DNA from: Anaerosolibacter sp. | Lineage (GTDB): Bacteria; Bacillota; Clostridia; Peptostreptococcales; Thermotaleaceae | Length of the DNA: 64,000 nucleotides | NCBI RefSeq assembly: GCF_029240175.1 | Contig: NZ_JARBTM010000026.1 | Coordinates: 37,058-101,057, forward strand | Direction of reading: 5' to 3' | Part shown: positions 52,932 to 62,654 of the stretch, piece by piece | Position numbering within the stretch: position 1 is the first letter of the stretch | Layout: every line of letters begins with the position of its first letter | Program-made: the position numbers and the translations under genes | Notes under the pieces: model-generated | What the model was told of the DNA's origin: nothing | Seen by the model: the letters and a program-made list of their open reading frames with translations, nothing else | Databases searched by the model: none

Positions 52932-54005
52932 ATGATTATACCAGAATTGAAGATCGGAAATTTAACGGCTTCCGTGCCTATTATACAGGGCGGTATGGGT
53001 GTAGGAATCTCTCTTTCTAACCTTGCTGCTGCCGTAGCTAATTGTGGTGCCATTGGAGTCATCTCTGGTGTTGAGCCTGGCTTTAATTTTGAAGGCTATG
53101 AGAAAAATAAGTATCAAACCAATCTTGATGCCCTCGCTTATCATATTCAAAAAGCCAAAGAATTAGCACCAAAGGGTATTATTGGTGTCAATATCATGAC
53201 AGCTATCAACAACTTTGATGACATGGTAAGGACTGCAGTGAAAGCAAAGGTAGATATTATTTTTTCAGGAGCAGGTTTACCGATGAAGCTGCCTGAACTG
53301 GTAAAAGGTTCTATGACTAAAATTGCGCCTATTGTTTCCTCTGGCAAGGTTGCACAGCTCATTTGCAGACAGTGGGACAAAAAGCATAGTTATTTACCTG
53401 ATGCTATTATCGTTGAGGGGCCGGAGGCAGGTGGTCATCTTGGTTTTTCCCTAGAGCAATTAGATGACATAGAGAACTTCTCCCTCGTTAAGCTGGTAAA
53501 GGAAGTATTAGAAGCCATTGCTCCTTTTGAAGAGAAGTATGGCCGTAAGATTCCTATTATTGCCGGCGGCGGAATCCATGATGGAAAAGATATCGGCGAT
53601 GTACTGGCTGCTGGTGCGGCGGGTGTCCAAATGGCCACAAGGTTCGTTGCAACCCATGAGTGTGATGCTTCAGATGCCTTTAAGCAGGCTTATCTTGATG
53701 CCGCCGAAGGTGACGTAGCCATTATTAAAAGCCCTGTGGGCATGCCTGGCAGAGCCATTAGAAACGAATTTATCAACATGGTTTATCGTGATCAAAAGCG
53801 TCAGGATATCAAATGTATCAACTGCTTAAAGCCATGCAATCCAAAGGAAACCTTATATTGTATTGCCGACGCGTTGATCAATGCTCAAAAAGGAAATCTT
53901 GATAAAGGATTCGCCTTTGCTGGTGCAAAAGTTCATATGGTAAATAAGATTGTATCTGTTCGAGAACTGATTGATGAATTAATGGATGAATTAAGACAAT
54001 ACTAA
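52932..54005 (+). CDS. Nitronate monooxygenase-like FMN enzyme
   Basis: 357 residues from the ATG at 52932 (TGGAG seven bases upstream). FMN-binding TIM-barrel of the 2-nitropropane dioxygenase family: IIQGGMGVGISLSNLAAAVAN, VNIMTAIN, IIVEGPEAGGHLG, PIIAGGGIHDGKDIGDVLAAGAAGVQMATRFV. The C-terminus holds a Cys cluster CINCLKPCNP...LYC (about 297-312) unusual for plain nitronate monooxygenases, which could bind a metal. Substrate could be nitronates or a fatty acyl enoyl intermediate as in FabK-like proteins; no fab genes nearby. Confidence 0.85.
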   Translation: MIIPELKIGNLTASVPIIQGGMGVGISLSNLAAAVANCGAIGVISGVEPGFNFEGYEKNKYQTNLDALAYHIQKAKELAPKGIIGVNIMTAINNFDDMVRTAVKAKVDIIFSGAGLPMKLPELVKGSMTKIAPIVSSGKVAQLICRQWDKKHSYLPDAIIVEGPEAGGHLGFSLEQLDDIENFSLVKLVKEVLEAIAPFEEKYGRKIPIIAGGGIHDGKDIGDVLAAGAAGVQMATRFVATHECDASDAFKQAYLDAAEGDVAIIKSPVGMPGRAIRNEFINMVYRDQKRQDIKCINCLKPCNPKETLYCIADALINAQKGNLDKGFAFAGAKVHMVNKIVSVRELIDELMDELRQY

Positions 54006-54037
54006 AAAGGGGGATTTATATCCTCCTTTTTTTATAT
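54002..54037 (+). terminator. Terminator downstream of the flavoenzyme gene
   Basis: AAAAAGG-GGGAT/ATCC-TCCTTTTT imperfect stem with TTAT loop and a T run, just past the stop codon. Confidence 0.65.
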
Positions 54038-54124
54038 TCACAATGATATTATTAAAGTTCTTGTTTTTATGAATCTCTTTATGTTACAATGGTATGTTGA
54101 TAATTAACAGAGAGGAAGTATTCA

Positions 54125-55936
54125 ATGATACAAAATAATATTCGAAACGTCGCAATTATTGCCCATGTAGACCATGGCAAAACCACTTTGGTGGATGAAA
54201 TGTTAAAGCAAAGCGGTACCTTTCGCAGTAACGAACAGGTAGATGAAAGAGTCATGGATTCCAATGACTTAGAAAGGGAACGTGGCATTACCATTTTGGC
54301 GAAAAATACATCCATTATATATAATGATGTAAAAATTAATATCATCGATACCCCAGGTCATGCTGATTTTGGTGGTGAGGTGGAAAGAATCATGAGAATG
54401 GTGGAAGGTGTATTACTTCTTGTGGATGCCTTTGAAGGTCCCATGCCTCAAACACGATTCGTATTGAAAAAAGCCCTGGAATCAGGTGTAAAACCTGTGG
54501 TTGTGATCAATAAAATTGATCGTCCTGATGCCAGATGCGATGAAGTCATTGATCAGGTTCTTGATTTGTTCATCGACCTTGAAGCCGAAGAACACCAATT
54601 GGAATTCCCAGTCATCTATGCATCGGCAAAACAAGGTATTTCCAAGTATGAATTACATGATGAACACCAAGATATGAAGCCCCTTTTTGAGATGATTTTA
54701 CGTGAAGTACCTGCGCCAGAGGGTACTTCAGATGATGGCCTTCAGCTGGTGATCTCTTCCATCGATTATGATAAGTATGTTGGCAGAATGGGTATCGGAA
54801 AGATTACGCGCGGTAAGATTAAGAAAAACCAAGAAGTTGTATTGTGCACCGCTGGAGGAGAGTTCAAAAACTTCAGAGCAAGTAAGCTTTATAATTTCCA
54901 AGGTTTGAGTAAAGTAGAAATTGACGAAGCAGCATTCGGTGAAATTGTGGCCTTAGCTGGAAATGATGACATCAATATCGGAGAAACCATCTGCTCTACC
55001 GATAAAATAGAGCCTCTTCCTTTTATAAAGATTGACGAGCCGACAATTGCCATGAACTTTATCGTCAATGATAGCCCCTTTGCTGGTAGAGAGGGCACAT
55101 ATGTAACCAGCAGGCATTTAAAGGATCGATTGGAAAAGGAATTGTTATCCAATGTTGCCCTTCGAGTAGAGGAGACAGATTCCGCTGATAGTTTTAAGGT
55201 ATCAGGCAGAGGTGAATTACATCTCTCCATCTTAATTGAGACTATGCGTAGAGAAGGCTACGAGCTCTCCGTTTCTAGACCTGAGGTAATTATGAAAACT
55301 ATCGATGGTGTTCTTCAAGAACCTATGGAGCATGTTACCATAGAAGTACCTGAAGAATACATGGGTATTGTCATTGAAACCTTAGGCCAAAGAAAAGGTG
55401 AAATGGTCAATATGGTTACGAATTCTAATGGTTCCGTAAAGCTAGAATTTAGGATTCCTGCTAGAGGCTTGATTGGCTACCGCTCCGAGTTTTTAACGGA
55501 TACTAGAGGAAATGGTATATTGAATCATATCTTCGATGGTTATGCGCCTTATAAAGGTGATATTAAATCCCGATTAAGAGGTTCGCTTACTGCTTTTGAA
55601 TCAGGAACGGCAGTAACCTATGGTCTGTTTAATGCGCAAGAGAGAGGAACCCTTTTCATAGCTCCTGGTACAGAGGTGTATGAGGGTATGATCATCGGTG
55701 AAAATGCACGGGCTGGCGATATGGCTGTCAATGTATGCAAGCGTAAGCAGCTTACAAACGTGAGAGCTTCTGGTTCTGATGATTCTATGAAGCTAACACC
55801 GCCGAAACCTATGTCTTTAGAACAATCCCTTGAGTTTATTGCCGAGGATGAATTGGTAGAAGTAACACCGAAAAGCATCCGTATTCGTAAAAAACTATTA
55901 GATAAAAATGCTAGAGCGAAAGCTTCTAGAAATTAG
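54125..55936 (+). CDS. typA: Translational GTPase TypA/BipA
   Basis: 603-residue ribosome-associated GTPase. G1 IAHVDHGKTTLVDEML, G2 RERGITILAKNTSI, G3 NIIDTPGHADFGGEVERIM, G4 VINKIDRPDARC are visible, followed by domain II, EF-G-like domain and the C-terminal TypA domain (KPMSLEQSLEFIAEDELVEVTPKSIRIRK). Helps 50S assembly and stress growth. AGAGAGGAAG precedes the ATG. Single gene with a terminator after it. Confidence 0.97.
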   Translation: MIQNNIRNVAIIAHVDHGKTTLVDEMLKQSGTFRSNEQVDERVMDSNDLERERGITILAKNTSIIYNDVKINIIDTPGHADFGGEVERIMRMVEGVLLLVDAFEGPMPQTRFVLKKALESGVKPVVVINKIDRPDARCDEVIDQVLDLFIDLEAEEHQLEFPVIYASAKQGISKYELHDEHQDMKPLFEMILREVPAPEGTSDDGLQLVISSIDYDKYVGRMGIGKITRGKIKKNQEVVLCTAGGEFKNFRASKLYNFQGLSKVEIDEAAFGEIVALAGNDDINIGETICSTDKIEPLPFIKIDEPTIAMNFIVNDSPFAGREGTYVTSRHLKDRLEKELLSNVALRVEETDSADSFKVSGRGELHLSILIETMRREGYELSVSRPEVIMKTIDGVLQEPMEHVTIEVPEEYMGIVIETLGQRKGEMVNMVTNSNGSVKLEFRIPARGLIGYRSEFLTDTRGNGILNHIFDGYAPYKGDIKSRLRGSLTAFESGTAVTYGLFNAQERGTLFIAPGTEVYEGMIIGENARAGDMAVNVCKRKQLTNVRASGSDDSMKLTPPKPMSLEQSLEFIAEDELVEVTPKSIRIRKKLLDKNARAKASRN

Positions 55937-55968
55937 TAAAGGCACACATCGTGTGCCTTTTTCTATTC
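55937..55968 (+). terminator. Terminator downstream of typA
   Basis: AAAGGCACAC/GTGTGCCTTT with ATC loop and a T run. It overlaps the stop of the convergent isoaspartyl dipeptidase gene. Confidence 0.85.
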
Positions 55969-57138
55969 TTCAAATGTACCCTTAACAACAGCCTGCCCTC
56001 CCTGAACCATGACCTTTCCCTTGGCAATCACCGTATCGATGCTCAAGGTTTTCTGGTCCACTAGGATAAGATCTGCATCCCTACGGACTTCAATACTTCC
56101 TTTATTTTTAAGTTTTAGAATTCTGGCAGGATTTGATGTGGCTACCTTTAGTGCATCTTCCATGGATACCCCATCTATGAGCACTGCATCTTTGATCTCT
56201 CTATATAGGGAAGATACCTTTCCAACCCCTAGACCAACAAATTCTCTGTGTTTATTAAAAATCGGCATACTTCCCTGTCCATCAGATGAGAAAGTAATCT
56301 GCTCAATAGGAACCCCTGCATCTAAGGCCATTTTTAGTCCAGTGCTGGCCTTTACTTCATCCTCTTCTAAGAAGTCAGGATCTGAGCTTGTGGTTAAATC
56401 CATTAAACCACCCATCTTTCCATAGGCAATTCCTTTTTCCATCAATTTAATACTGCGATTGATGTGGGTTGGCAAAAACTGGGTTGTTGGTATCTCCGTG
56501 TTTTCTATGATTTCTATCAGATCATCCAATTGGCGTTCACCGTCCCCCATATGGATATTAACAATTCCTGCTTTCCCCGAAAGAATTCCCCCTACCCTAG
56601 CCTCGGCGGTGAGCTTTGCAATATCTTCAACCGTGGGCTGAGAGGACCGATGATCAGATATGGCAATCTCCCCTACGCCAATAATCTTATCAATCAAAAT
56701 AATATCGTCCATTGGGCTGCCTGTAATGGTTTTCACTGGTACTTGGTAGGAACCTGTATATATATAGGTACTGATTCCTTCCTCCTCTAATCCCCTTGCT
56801 TTAGCTAATAATCCCTTCATATCCCGTGTTGTACCATCGGTACCAAGACATCCTACTACGGTTGTTACTCCGCCCAAAGTAATTTGAGAAAGCATAATCT
56901 CAGGTGTTCTCGTGCGGAAGCTTCCTTCTCCTCCGCCACCAATGATGTGGACATGAGCATCTATCAATCCAGGCATTACATACTTTCCTGCAGCATCAAT
57001 GACCTCTATCTCCAGTGTATCATCTCCTACGGACAGGTCCTTCTTTACCGCCCCGATCTTGTCTGAAACAATAAGTATATTCATCTTCCCCATATAGTGA
57101 GGTCCGTAGACTTCCCCACCTTTGATCAATTTTATCAT
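55963..57138 (-). CDS. iadA: Isoaspartyl (beta-aspartyl) dipeptidase
   Basis: Hydrolyses beta-aspartyl dipeptides left from damaged proteins, a binuclear zinc amidohydrolase. 391 residues from the ATG at 57138, chosen because AAAGGGG lies upstream (a TTG at 57156 falls within that site). HVH metal motif in GLIDAHVHIIGGGGEGSFRTRTPE, THINRS and the C-terminal active Asp in TFSSDGQGSMP. Downstream of a sigma-54 promoter (57226-57241) and the sigma-54 activator gene 193 bases upstream on the same strand. Confidence 0.92.
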   Translation of the reverse strand: MIKLIKGGEVYGPHYMGKMNILIVSDKIGAVKKDLSVGDDTLEIEVIDAAGKYVMPGLIDAHVHIIGGGGEGSFRTRTPEIMLSQITLGGVTTVVGCLGTDGTTRDMKGLLAKARGLEEEGISTYIYTGSYQVPVKTITGSPMDDIILIDKIIGVGEIAISDHRSSQPTVEDIAKLTAEARVGGILSGKAGIVNIHMGDGERQLDDLIEIIENTEIPTTQFLPTHINRSIKLMEKGIAYGKMGGLMDLTTSSDPDFLEEDEVKASTGLKMALDAGVPIEQITFSSDGQGSMPIFNKHREFVGLGVGKVSSLYREIKDAVLIDGVSMEDALKVATSNPARILKLKNKGSIEVRRDADLILVDQKTLSIDTVIAKGKVMVQGGQAVVKGTFEE

Positions 57139-57225
57139 AACTGTTCCCCTTTCCAATTAAAGGCATATGCTGCAAATGAAGTGGCATAAGCTTATTATCG
57201 ATTCAATGCAATGCCCTATGTACAA

Positions 57226-57241
57226 TGCAATTCTTATGCCA
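57226..57241 (-). promoter_or_regulatory. Sigma-54 promoter of iadA
   Basis: On the minus strand TGGCATAAGAATTGCA matches TGGCAC-N5-TTGCA with one mismatch (T for C) and correct -24/-12 spacing. TGGCATAAG is also the left half of a 9-bp inverted repeat with CTTATGCCA at 57182-57190. The gap from 57242 to the activator stop at 57331 holds TCAC-N5-GTGA and AATGGTG direct repeats (57303-57330), candidate enhancer sites. Confidence 0.75.
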
Positions 57242-57330
57242 TTGGGTTTCTGAGGAATTTTCTTTATTTTATGACTCAAATGGACAGAGATTTTGTAAGC
57301 AAATCACCATTAGTGACCTTTATACACCAT

Positions 57331-59394
57331 TTACTGTTGTCTTTCTGCAGCTCTTTTCCCTTTTCTGGTAAGCTTGGTTCCAGCCTTTCCTTTGCTTTTC
57401 AAAAGATATCCATGTTCTTCCAAAATATTCATTCGCTGCCGTACCTGTGGTTCTGTGAGATTTAGACCATTTTCCCTGGCCATCTGTGCAATCTGTTTTC
57501 TTCCCAGCAACTGATGGCTTAACATACTTTCATACAGCATATTCAGTATAAAATAGAGTTCTTCAGGATTTCCTAGATTTTCAATTTCATCCTCATCCTG
57601 CTGCTGAAATCTGTCAAACAACTTTATCTGAAAAAAGCTATCCTCTGGTATATCATTGAGTTTTATCACGTCATCTTCACAAACAGCCAGCATATACTCA
57701 ATGGTATTTTTTAGCTCTCTTACATTCCCATACCAGTTGTAATACCTTAATTTCTGTATAACCTCGTCCTTAATCATGGCATGATTCTTCCTGCTTTGAC
57801 GGATAAAGCATTGGATCAGATCCTCAATATCCTCCTTACGCTCCCTGAGGGGGATCAGCTGAAGATATAGTACTTTTAGTCGATGATATAGATCTTGGCG
57901 AAACTTCCCATTTTCAATCATTTCTACTAGATTTTTATTGGTGGCTGCGATAACTCTCACATCAACAGGAATGATTTGAGAACCTCCTACCCGCATAATT
58001 TCCTTTTCTTGAAGCACACGTAGAAGTCTGGCCTGTATCTTTGGTGAAATATCGCCGATTTCATCCAAAAAAAGTGTTCCTCGATCTGCCTGCTCAAAAA
58101 GGCCTTTCTTACCACCTCTTTTTGCGCCTGTGAAGGCACCTTCTTCGTACCCAAAAAGCTCACTCTCCACTAGATCTTCCGGCAGTGCACTAAAATTAAC
58201 ACCAAGGAAAGGTCCATCCCTCCTAGGGGATGCATTATGGATAGCACTGGCGAATAGCTCTTTCCCTGTACCGCTCTCACCTTCGATCAAAATATTTAGC
58301 TCACTGGCGGCCAGCTTGACAGCTATTTTTTTCTTATTCTTCATTCCCTCACTGTTCCCAATGATATCTACAAAGGAATATTTACCGATATGTCCCTTTT
58401 TGACTAGCTCCCGGCGAAGCTGCCGCTCCATATCCATGGTTTCTTTGATATTCTTAAAGGTCGTCACGATTAGATTCTCTTCCTCAATAAAAAACTTATT
58501 AATGAGAATGTCTACATTATCAATATTAAGAATCATATTATTGCTCTCTCCATGGGTGAGTAAAAAATGAATCAACTCACGATTCTTTATAATCTGTTTA
58601 ATATTTTTTCCCATGGTCAAGGGTATAGGGGTATTGATAATCTTCTCTAGATTGCCATTGGATACCTTGATTTCGCCCTTGGTATCTACCCCTAGTAAAC
58701 CATCGTTTACACCTTCAAGGACAATATTTAGATTTCTATTAAACCGATGGGTTTCTTTGGTAGACTCCACCAGACGTTTTCCCAATTGAATAATTTTCCC
58801 CATGTATTTCTGTGATACTTCATCCGCCTTTTCCTCCAACATATCCAAACGTCTTAGAATTTCTGTCATGGAGGTCATATCTATCAATCTCGGCCCAATA
58901 TCAATGACTTCCTCTACAAAAGAAGGCACCTTATCTAGTTCTCCAGGTGTTACTGCAATTTTAACAGGCTTGACTCCCTTGATCCCAGGATAATAGGGAA
59001 TATACTTAATATGGTTAATGCCCATCTCTTTTAATTTTGCAATAGAATCAAAAACTGTTTCTGCCACATCATTTACAAAAAGTATTTCTGTTCCTTCTGG
59101 GATAAATAGCAATTTATCAATAAAATTATAATTGATGGTTCTTCTTACAGAAATAATTTTATGCCTATTGTAGTCCTCCAGATAAGGCGCTGCTTCCCCA
59201 TAGACCAAATCCGAAGAAACAATGATTAAGTCTGACTGAATGGACTCCGTAATCCCTTCGTCGATGGCATAGCTTTTCATGTGTGTATATTCACCAATAT
59301 ATCCTTTTAATTGATCTAATAAGGTTTTACGTGTTTCTTCTGTGCCTGCAATTAGTGTAATTTCCTTTGTGCTCAAGTCTTTGCTCCCCCTCAT
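57331..59394 (-). CDS. Sigma-54 interaction transcriptional activator with PrpR-N-like sensor and winged-helix C-terminus
   Basis: 687 residues: N-terminal receptor domain with SYAIDEG and VYGEAAPYLEDYNRHKIISVRRT (about 1-190, PrpR-N/phosphotransfer-like), a PAS-type segment (about 220-330), a AAA+ domain (about 345-575) with Walker A EGESGTGKELFA, the sigma-54 loop GAFTGAKR, Walker B GTLFLDEIGD, and a C-terminal winged-helix domain (about 610-687) in place of the usual Fis helix-turn-helix. ATP-driven opening of sigma-54 polymerase at the neighbouring iadA promoter is likely. TATGTTGGTGA-less start; ATG at 59394 with GGGGGAG upstream. The effector may be a small organic acid or dipeptide. 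Confidence 0.9.
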   Translation of the reverse strand: MRGSKDLSTKEITLIAGTEETRKTLLDQLKGYIGEYTHMKSYAIDEGITESIQSDLIIVSSDLVYGEAAPYLEDYNRHKIISVRRTINYNFIDKLLFIPEGTEILFVNDVAETVFDSIAKLKEMGINHIKYIPYYPGIKGVKPVKIAVTPGELDKVPSFVEEVIDIGPRLIDMTSMTEILRRLDMLEEKADEVSQKYMGKIIQLGKRLVESTKETHRFNRNLNIVLEGVNDGLLGVDTKGEIKVSNGNLEKIINTPIPLTMGKNIKQIIKNRELIHFLLTHGESNNMILNIDNVDILINKFFIEEENLIVTTFKNIKETMDMERQLRRELVKKGHIGKYSFVDIIGNSEGMKNKKKIAVKLAASELNILIEGESGTGKELFASAIHNASPRRDGPFLGVNFSALPEDLVESELFGYEEGAFTGAKRGGKKGLFEQADRGTLFLDEIGDISPKIQARLLRVLQEKEIMRVGGSQIIPVDVRVIAATNKNLVEMIENGKFRQDLYHRLKVLYLQLIPLRERKEDIEDLIQCFIRQSRKNHAMIKDEVIQKLRYYNWYGNVRELKNTIEYMLAVCEDDVIKLNDIPEDSFFQIKLFDRFQQQDEDEIENLGNPEELYFILNMLYESMLSHQLLGRKQIAQMARENGLNLTEPQVRQRMNILEEHGYLLKSKGKAGTKLTRKGKRAAERQQ

Positions 59395-59408
59395 TCCTTA
59401 ACTTCGTC

Positions 59409-61001
59409 CTATAAAAGCGGCGACATTAATCTTCCTGTGGCTTCTTTAATCTTCTCCAGTATGGGCCTTTTTAAATACTCCTCCAAAATCAGTTCCTTAC
59501 TGTCCTCAATATCCATATAGAAGTCTTTCTCCATTCGTTCAACAATTTCCTTGTCATAAATAAAAGCATTTACCTCAAAATTTATTTGAAAACTTCGTAT
59601 ATCTAGATTGGCTGTTCCTATGGATGCAGCGATACCATCCACCAGCAATATCTTTCCGTGCATAAAGCCCTTGGTATACTTGTAGACTTTCACTCCAGCG
59701 CGAAGGAGCTCTTCAATGTTTGACATGGATGCCCAAAACACCATATGGTGATCTGGATAACTGGGTAGAATAATCCGCACATCGACACCGCTTAATGCCG
59801 CTGTTCGTAATGCCATCATAATACTCTCATCAGGCACTAGGTAAGGCGTATTAATCCATATTCTATCTTCTGCCGATGATATGGTGGCAAAATAAGCCTG
59901 CATGATTGATTCCCAGTCGGAATCTGGCCCGCTGGCTGCGATCTGAATCAACTGTTCTCCGAAATGAGGCAGCTTTGGAAAAAATACATCATCATAAGGG
60001 AGTTGTTGCTTTGAAACGAAATGCCAATCCTTAAAGAAAATATTTTGCAACCCGTAGACTGCTTCTCCTTCAATTCGCAGATGGGTATCTCTCCAGAATC
60101 CAAGATGAGGATCTCCGCCTAAATATTCATCCCCAATATTTAATCCCCCTAAAAACCCTGTTTTTCCATCTACTACAATAATTTTTCGATGATTTCGATA
60201 GTTTAATTCGCGGCTCATAATAGGGAAATACACAGGTAAGAAGCTGTGTATTTCTATACCCGCTTCCTTCATTTCATTCAAATATGCTTTGCTCAAACGC
60301 CAGCTCCCAACGCTGTCATAAATCAATCTAACCTTTATGCCGCCTTTGGCCTTATCTATCAGTATCCGCTTGATTACACCGCCGATACCATCCTCTTTGA
60401 TAATAAAATACTCCAGATGTATATGATGCTTTGCAGCCTTTAAAGCCTGGGTAATCTCTTCAAAGGTCTCACCGCCGTTTGTGAGTACTTTAGATTGATT
60501 ATTTACGGTAAAGGGTGCATTGGCATTATTCAAAATAAGACTGATCAGCCGTTTTTTTACGAAGCTTTCATCGTCTTTAAATAAGTCTCTGTCTTTAATG
60601 GCTTGCCGCTGATGTTTTGCAATATCTTGAAATTTTTCAAAATCTATATCTCTTTTCTTTTTAAAAATAGTTCTCTTACGAAAATTCTGTCCTAGAAATA
60701 AATAAAAAATGAATCCTACCACTGGTACAAGGAATAATATCAGTAGCCATGCAATGGTCTTGGATGGATTTCTATTTTCCATAAAAATAACCAGTGCAAT
60801 AAATATTGTGTAGAACGTAAACACTGTTCCTATAAGCATCTCAAACCGATGAAAAAAGCTTCCTACTTCTCCTTGGGCAGTTTCCCCGCCCATTAACATA
60901 TCACGATCCATTGCATCTGCTGAAATCGGCAGAACTACAAATAGCAATATCACAAATCCGACTACCCATTTTATTGGCAGATTTTTCACCCTAATCACCA
61001 C
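59409..61001 (-). CDS. cls: Cardiolipin synthase (phospholipase D family)
   Basis: 530-residue membrane enzyme joining phosphatidylglycerol molecules. Membrane segments at the N-terminus (about 10-28, 45-67, 74-98), then two PLD HxKxxxxD motifs: NHRKIIVVDGKTGFLG (about 275-290) and MHGKILLVDGIAAS (about 448-461). Read from a GTG at 61001 about nine bases after AAGGTGAG. Upstream of the activator gene by 14 bases on the same strand, perhaps cotranscribed with it. Confidence 0.93.
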   Translation of the reverse strand: MVIRVKNLPIKWVVGFVILLFVVLPISADAMDRDMLMGGETAQGEVGSFFHRFEMLIGTVFTFYTIFIALVIFMENRNPSKTIAWLLILFLVPVVGFIFYLFLGQNFRKRTIFKKKRDIDFEKFQDIAKHQRQAIKDRDLFKDDESFVKKRLISLILNNANAPFTVNNQSKVLTNGGETFEEITQALKAAKHHIHLEYFIIKEDGIGGVIKRILIDKAKGGIKVRLIYDSVGSWRLSKAYLNEMKEAGIEIHSFLPVYFPIMSRELNYRNHRKIIVVDGKTGFLGGLNIGDEYLGGDPHLGFWRDTHLRIEGEAVYGLQNIFFKDWHFVSKQQLPYDDVFFPKLPHFGEQLIQIAASGPDSDWESIMQAYFATISSAEDRIWINTPYLVPDESIMMALRTAALSGVDVRIILPSYPDHHMVFWASMSNIEELLRAGVKVYKYTKGFMHGKILLVDGIAASIGTANLDIRSFQINFEVNAFIYDKEIVERMEKDFYMDIEDSKELILEEYLKRPILEKIKEATGRLMSPLL

Positions 61002-61214
61002 GCCATCTCACCTTTTATTATTATTATACGATACTTCATTTTTGTTTGTTGCTATGTCTGTAGATATATTCTATAACTATATTAGTATACCCATGGTATC
61101 ACCGAGAATTCTTGTCCTCCTTTTCTTATTTATAGTACAAATACCCAAAATTCTTATAATGTCACTACTAATAACAAAAGCTATGAAGAATCCCGTCCTC
61201 CATAGCTTTATGGT

Positions 61215-61907
61215 CTAAAAATCAATTTCTACCCGAATAACTCTTCCAATGATCTTAACCGCTTTCATTTCCTTTGTTATGCCCTGTCCTTCACCGTCAA
61301 GGAGTTGCATTTTATTTCCTTCTATCTTTTTTAGCTTTCGTAACCTTCGTTTTCCGTCATACTCCACCACCTGAAAAGCACCATTCATAAATTCATGGTT
61401 TAGATAAATCAGTGCTCGATCACCTTTTTTTATTCTATACTGCAGCATAGTATCATCAGATACTTCTATATAAACGAGCTTATCAGGATGAAATCCCTCC
61501 ACCTTCTTATCGATAATTGGAAAGTTTTTATGGCCTTTTATCTGCTTCATCTCTATATCATAGACGGGTACCTTCTTAATAATATTAGAAAGTGCATCCT
61601 CCCACTGATTTAAAGGTACCACCTCAGGCCGCCGTTGAGATACTGCCTCCACCGCCTTCATAGGTTTAGGCTGGTTTTCCGTCTGAAGCTTAGCTTCCTC
61701 AGCAGGAGCTTCCAATACCATGTCCTCCTCTAGATTTGCCCCTAGTGCTTTAGATATTTGGGCCAAAAGCTTTTCATTAACAATCTTCTTCCCTGTCTCA
61801 ATATCTAAAATAAAAGATTCTGTTACACCACATTTCTTCCCTAATTGTTTCGGGGTCATTCCCTTTTTTAAGCGTTCTTGCTTTAATCTTTCACCTACAC
61901 GACTCAT
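61215..61907 (-). CDS. XRE-family regulator with a degenerate S24-like sensor domain
   Basis: 230 residues from the ATG at 61907, six bases past GGGGTGG (the frame runs to a GTG at 61922). N-terminal helix-turn-helix (VGERLKQERLKKGMTPKQLGKKCGVTESFILDIETGKKI, about 4-42), Pro/Glu-rich linker, and a LexA/S24-like C-terminal domain (VYIEVSDDTMLQYRIKKGDRALI). The catalytic Ser position reads Thr and the Lys position reads Arg (RRLRKLKK), so self-cleavage looks lost. Likely binds a ligand or its own DNA. Next to trmB on the same strand. Confidence 0.82.
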   Translation of the reverse strand: MSRVGERLKQERLKKGMTPKQLGKKCGVTESFILDIETGKKIVNEKLLAQISKALGANLEEDMVLEAPAEEAKLQTENQPKPMKAVEAVSQRRPEVVPLNQWEDALSNIIKKVPVYDIEMKQIKGHKNFPIIDKKVEGFHPDKLVYIEVSDDTMLQYRIKKGDRALIYLNHEFMNGAFQVVEYDGKRRLRKLKKIEGNKMQLLDGEGQGITKEMKAVKIIGRVIRVEIDF

Positions 61908-62012
61908 TTCTTTCCACCCCACTCTGTATAACTATTTTATATTTTATCGGTTTATATGTATACTATTTTCAAGGCAAGCCCTAACCTATCAGATCATAGG
62001 CTTGTTGAAGTT

Positions 62013-62654
62013 TTAGTTTCTTTTTCTACCTTCACATCGATATATTTTCATTCCCATAGCTGCGAACTTATCTTCATATTCTGTGGTGGTATTATCTTTC
62101 ATATCACTTTGATGCAGATCAAAGATAATATTCTTTAAGCGAAGATCACAGGCGGCAAACTCGTTTAAAGAAAACTCAAAGAGCTTCTCATTATCTGTCT
62201 TAAAGTGAATCTCACCCTGTTCTCCCATAAATGTTTTATATTTCTCTATGAAGTTCCTATGGGTAAGTCTTCTTTTGGCCATCCTAGCCTTGGGCCATGG
62301 ATCACAAAAATTAATATATATTCTATTTAATTCACCCTCAGCAAATACTTGATCTAATTTATTTACATCATACCAGAGGAAAGTGACATTCCTTAGTCCC
62401 TGAGCAACAGCCTTTTCCACTGCTTTCAGCAAAATTTCCTCCTTAATCTCAATACCAATAAAATTGATATCTGGATGTTTTGCTGCCAAGGTTGTAATGA
62501 ATTGTCCCCTACCAGTTCCTAACTCTACATGAATGGGTTTCTTTTCTAAAAAATATCCCTGCCAATGGCCTTTATATTTTTCTGGTTCCTTACAAAGGTG
62601 CAGTTCATGGGTCAATAATTTTTCCTTTGCACCAGGTTTCTTTCTTCTTCTCAT
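62013..62654 (-). CDS. trmB: tRNA (guanine-N7-)-methyltransferase
   Basis: SAM-dependent enzyme methylating G46 of tRNA. 213 residues with SAM loop VELGTGRGQFITTLAAKHPDINFIGIEIKE, catalytic Asp in NFCDPWPKARMAKRR and the C-terminal TTEYEDKFAAMG motif. GGAGCG precedes the ATG at 62654. Followed by the XRE regulator on the same strand. Confidence 0.95.
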   Translation of the reverse strand: MRRRKKPGAKEKLLTHELHLCKEPEKYKGHWQGYFLEKKPIHVELGTGRGQFITTLAAKHPDINFIGIEIKEEILLKAVEKAVAQGLRNVTFLWYDVNKLDQVFAEGELNRIYINFCDPWPKARMAKRRLTHRNFIEKYKTFMGEQGEIHFKTDNEKLFEFSLNEFAACDLRLKNIIFDLHQSDMKDNTTTEYEDKFAAMGMKIYRCEGRKRN

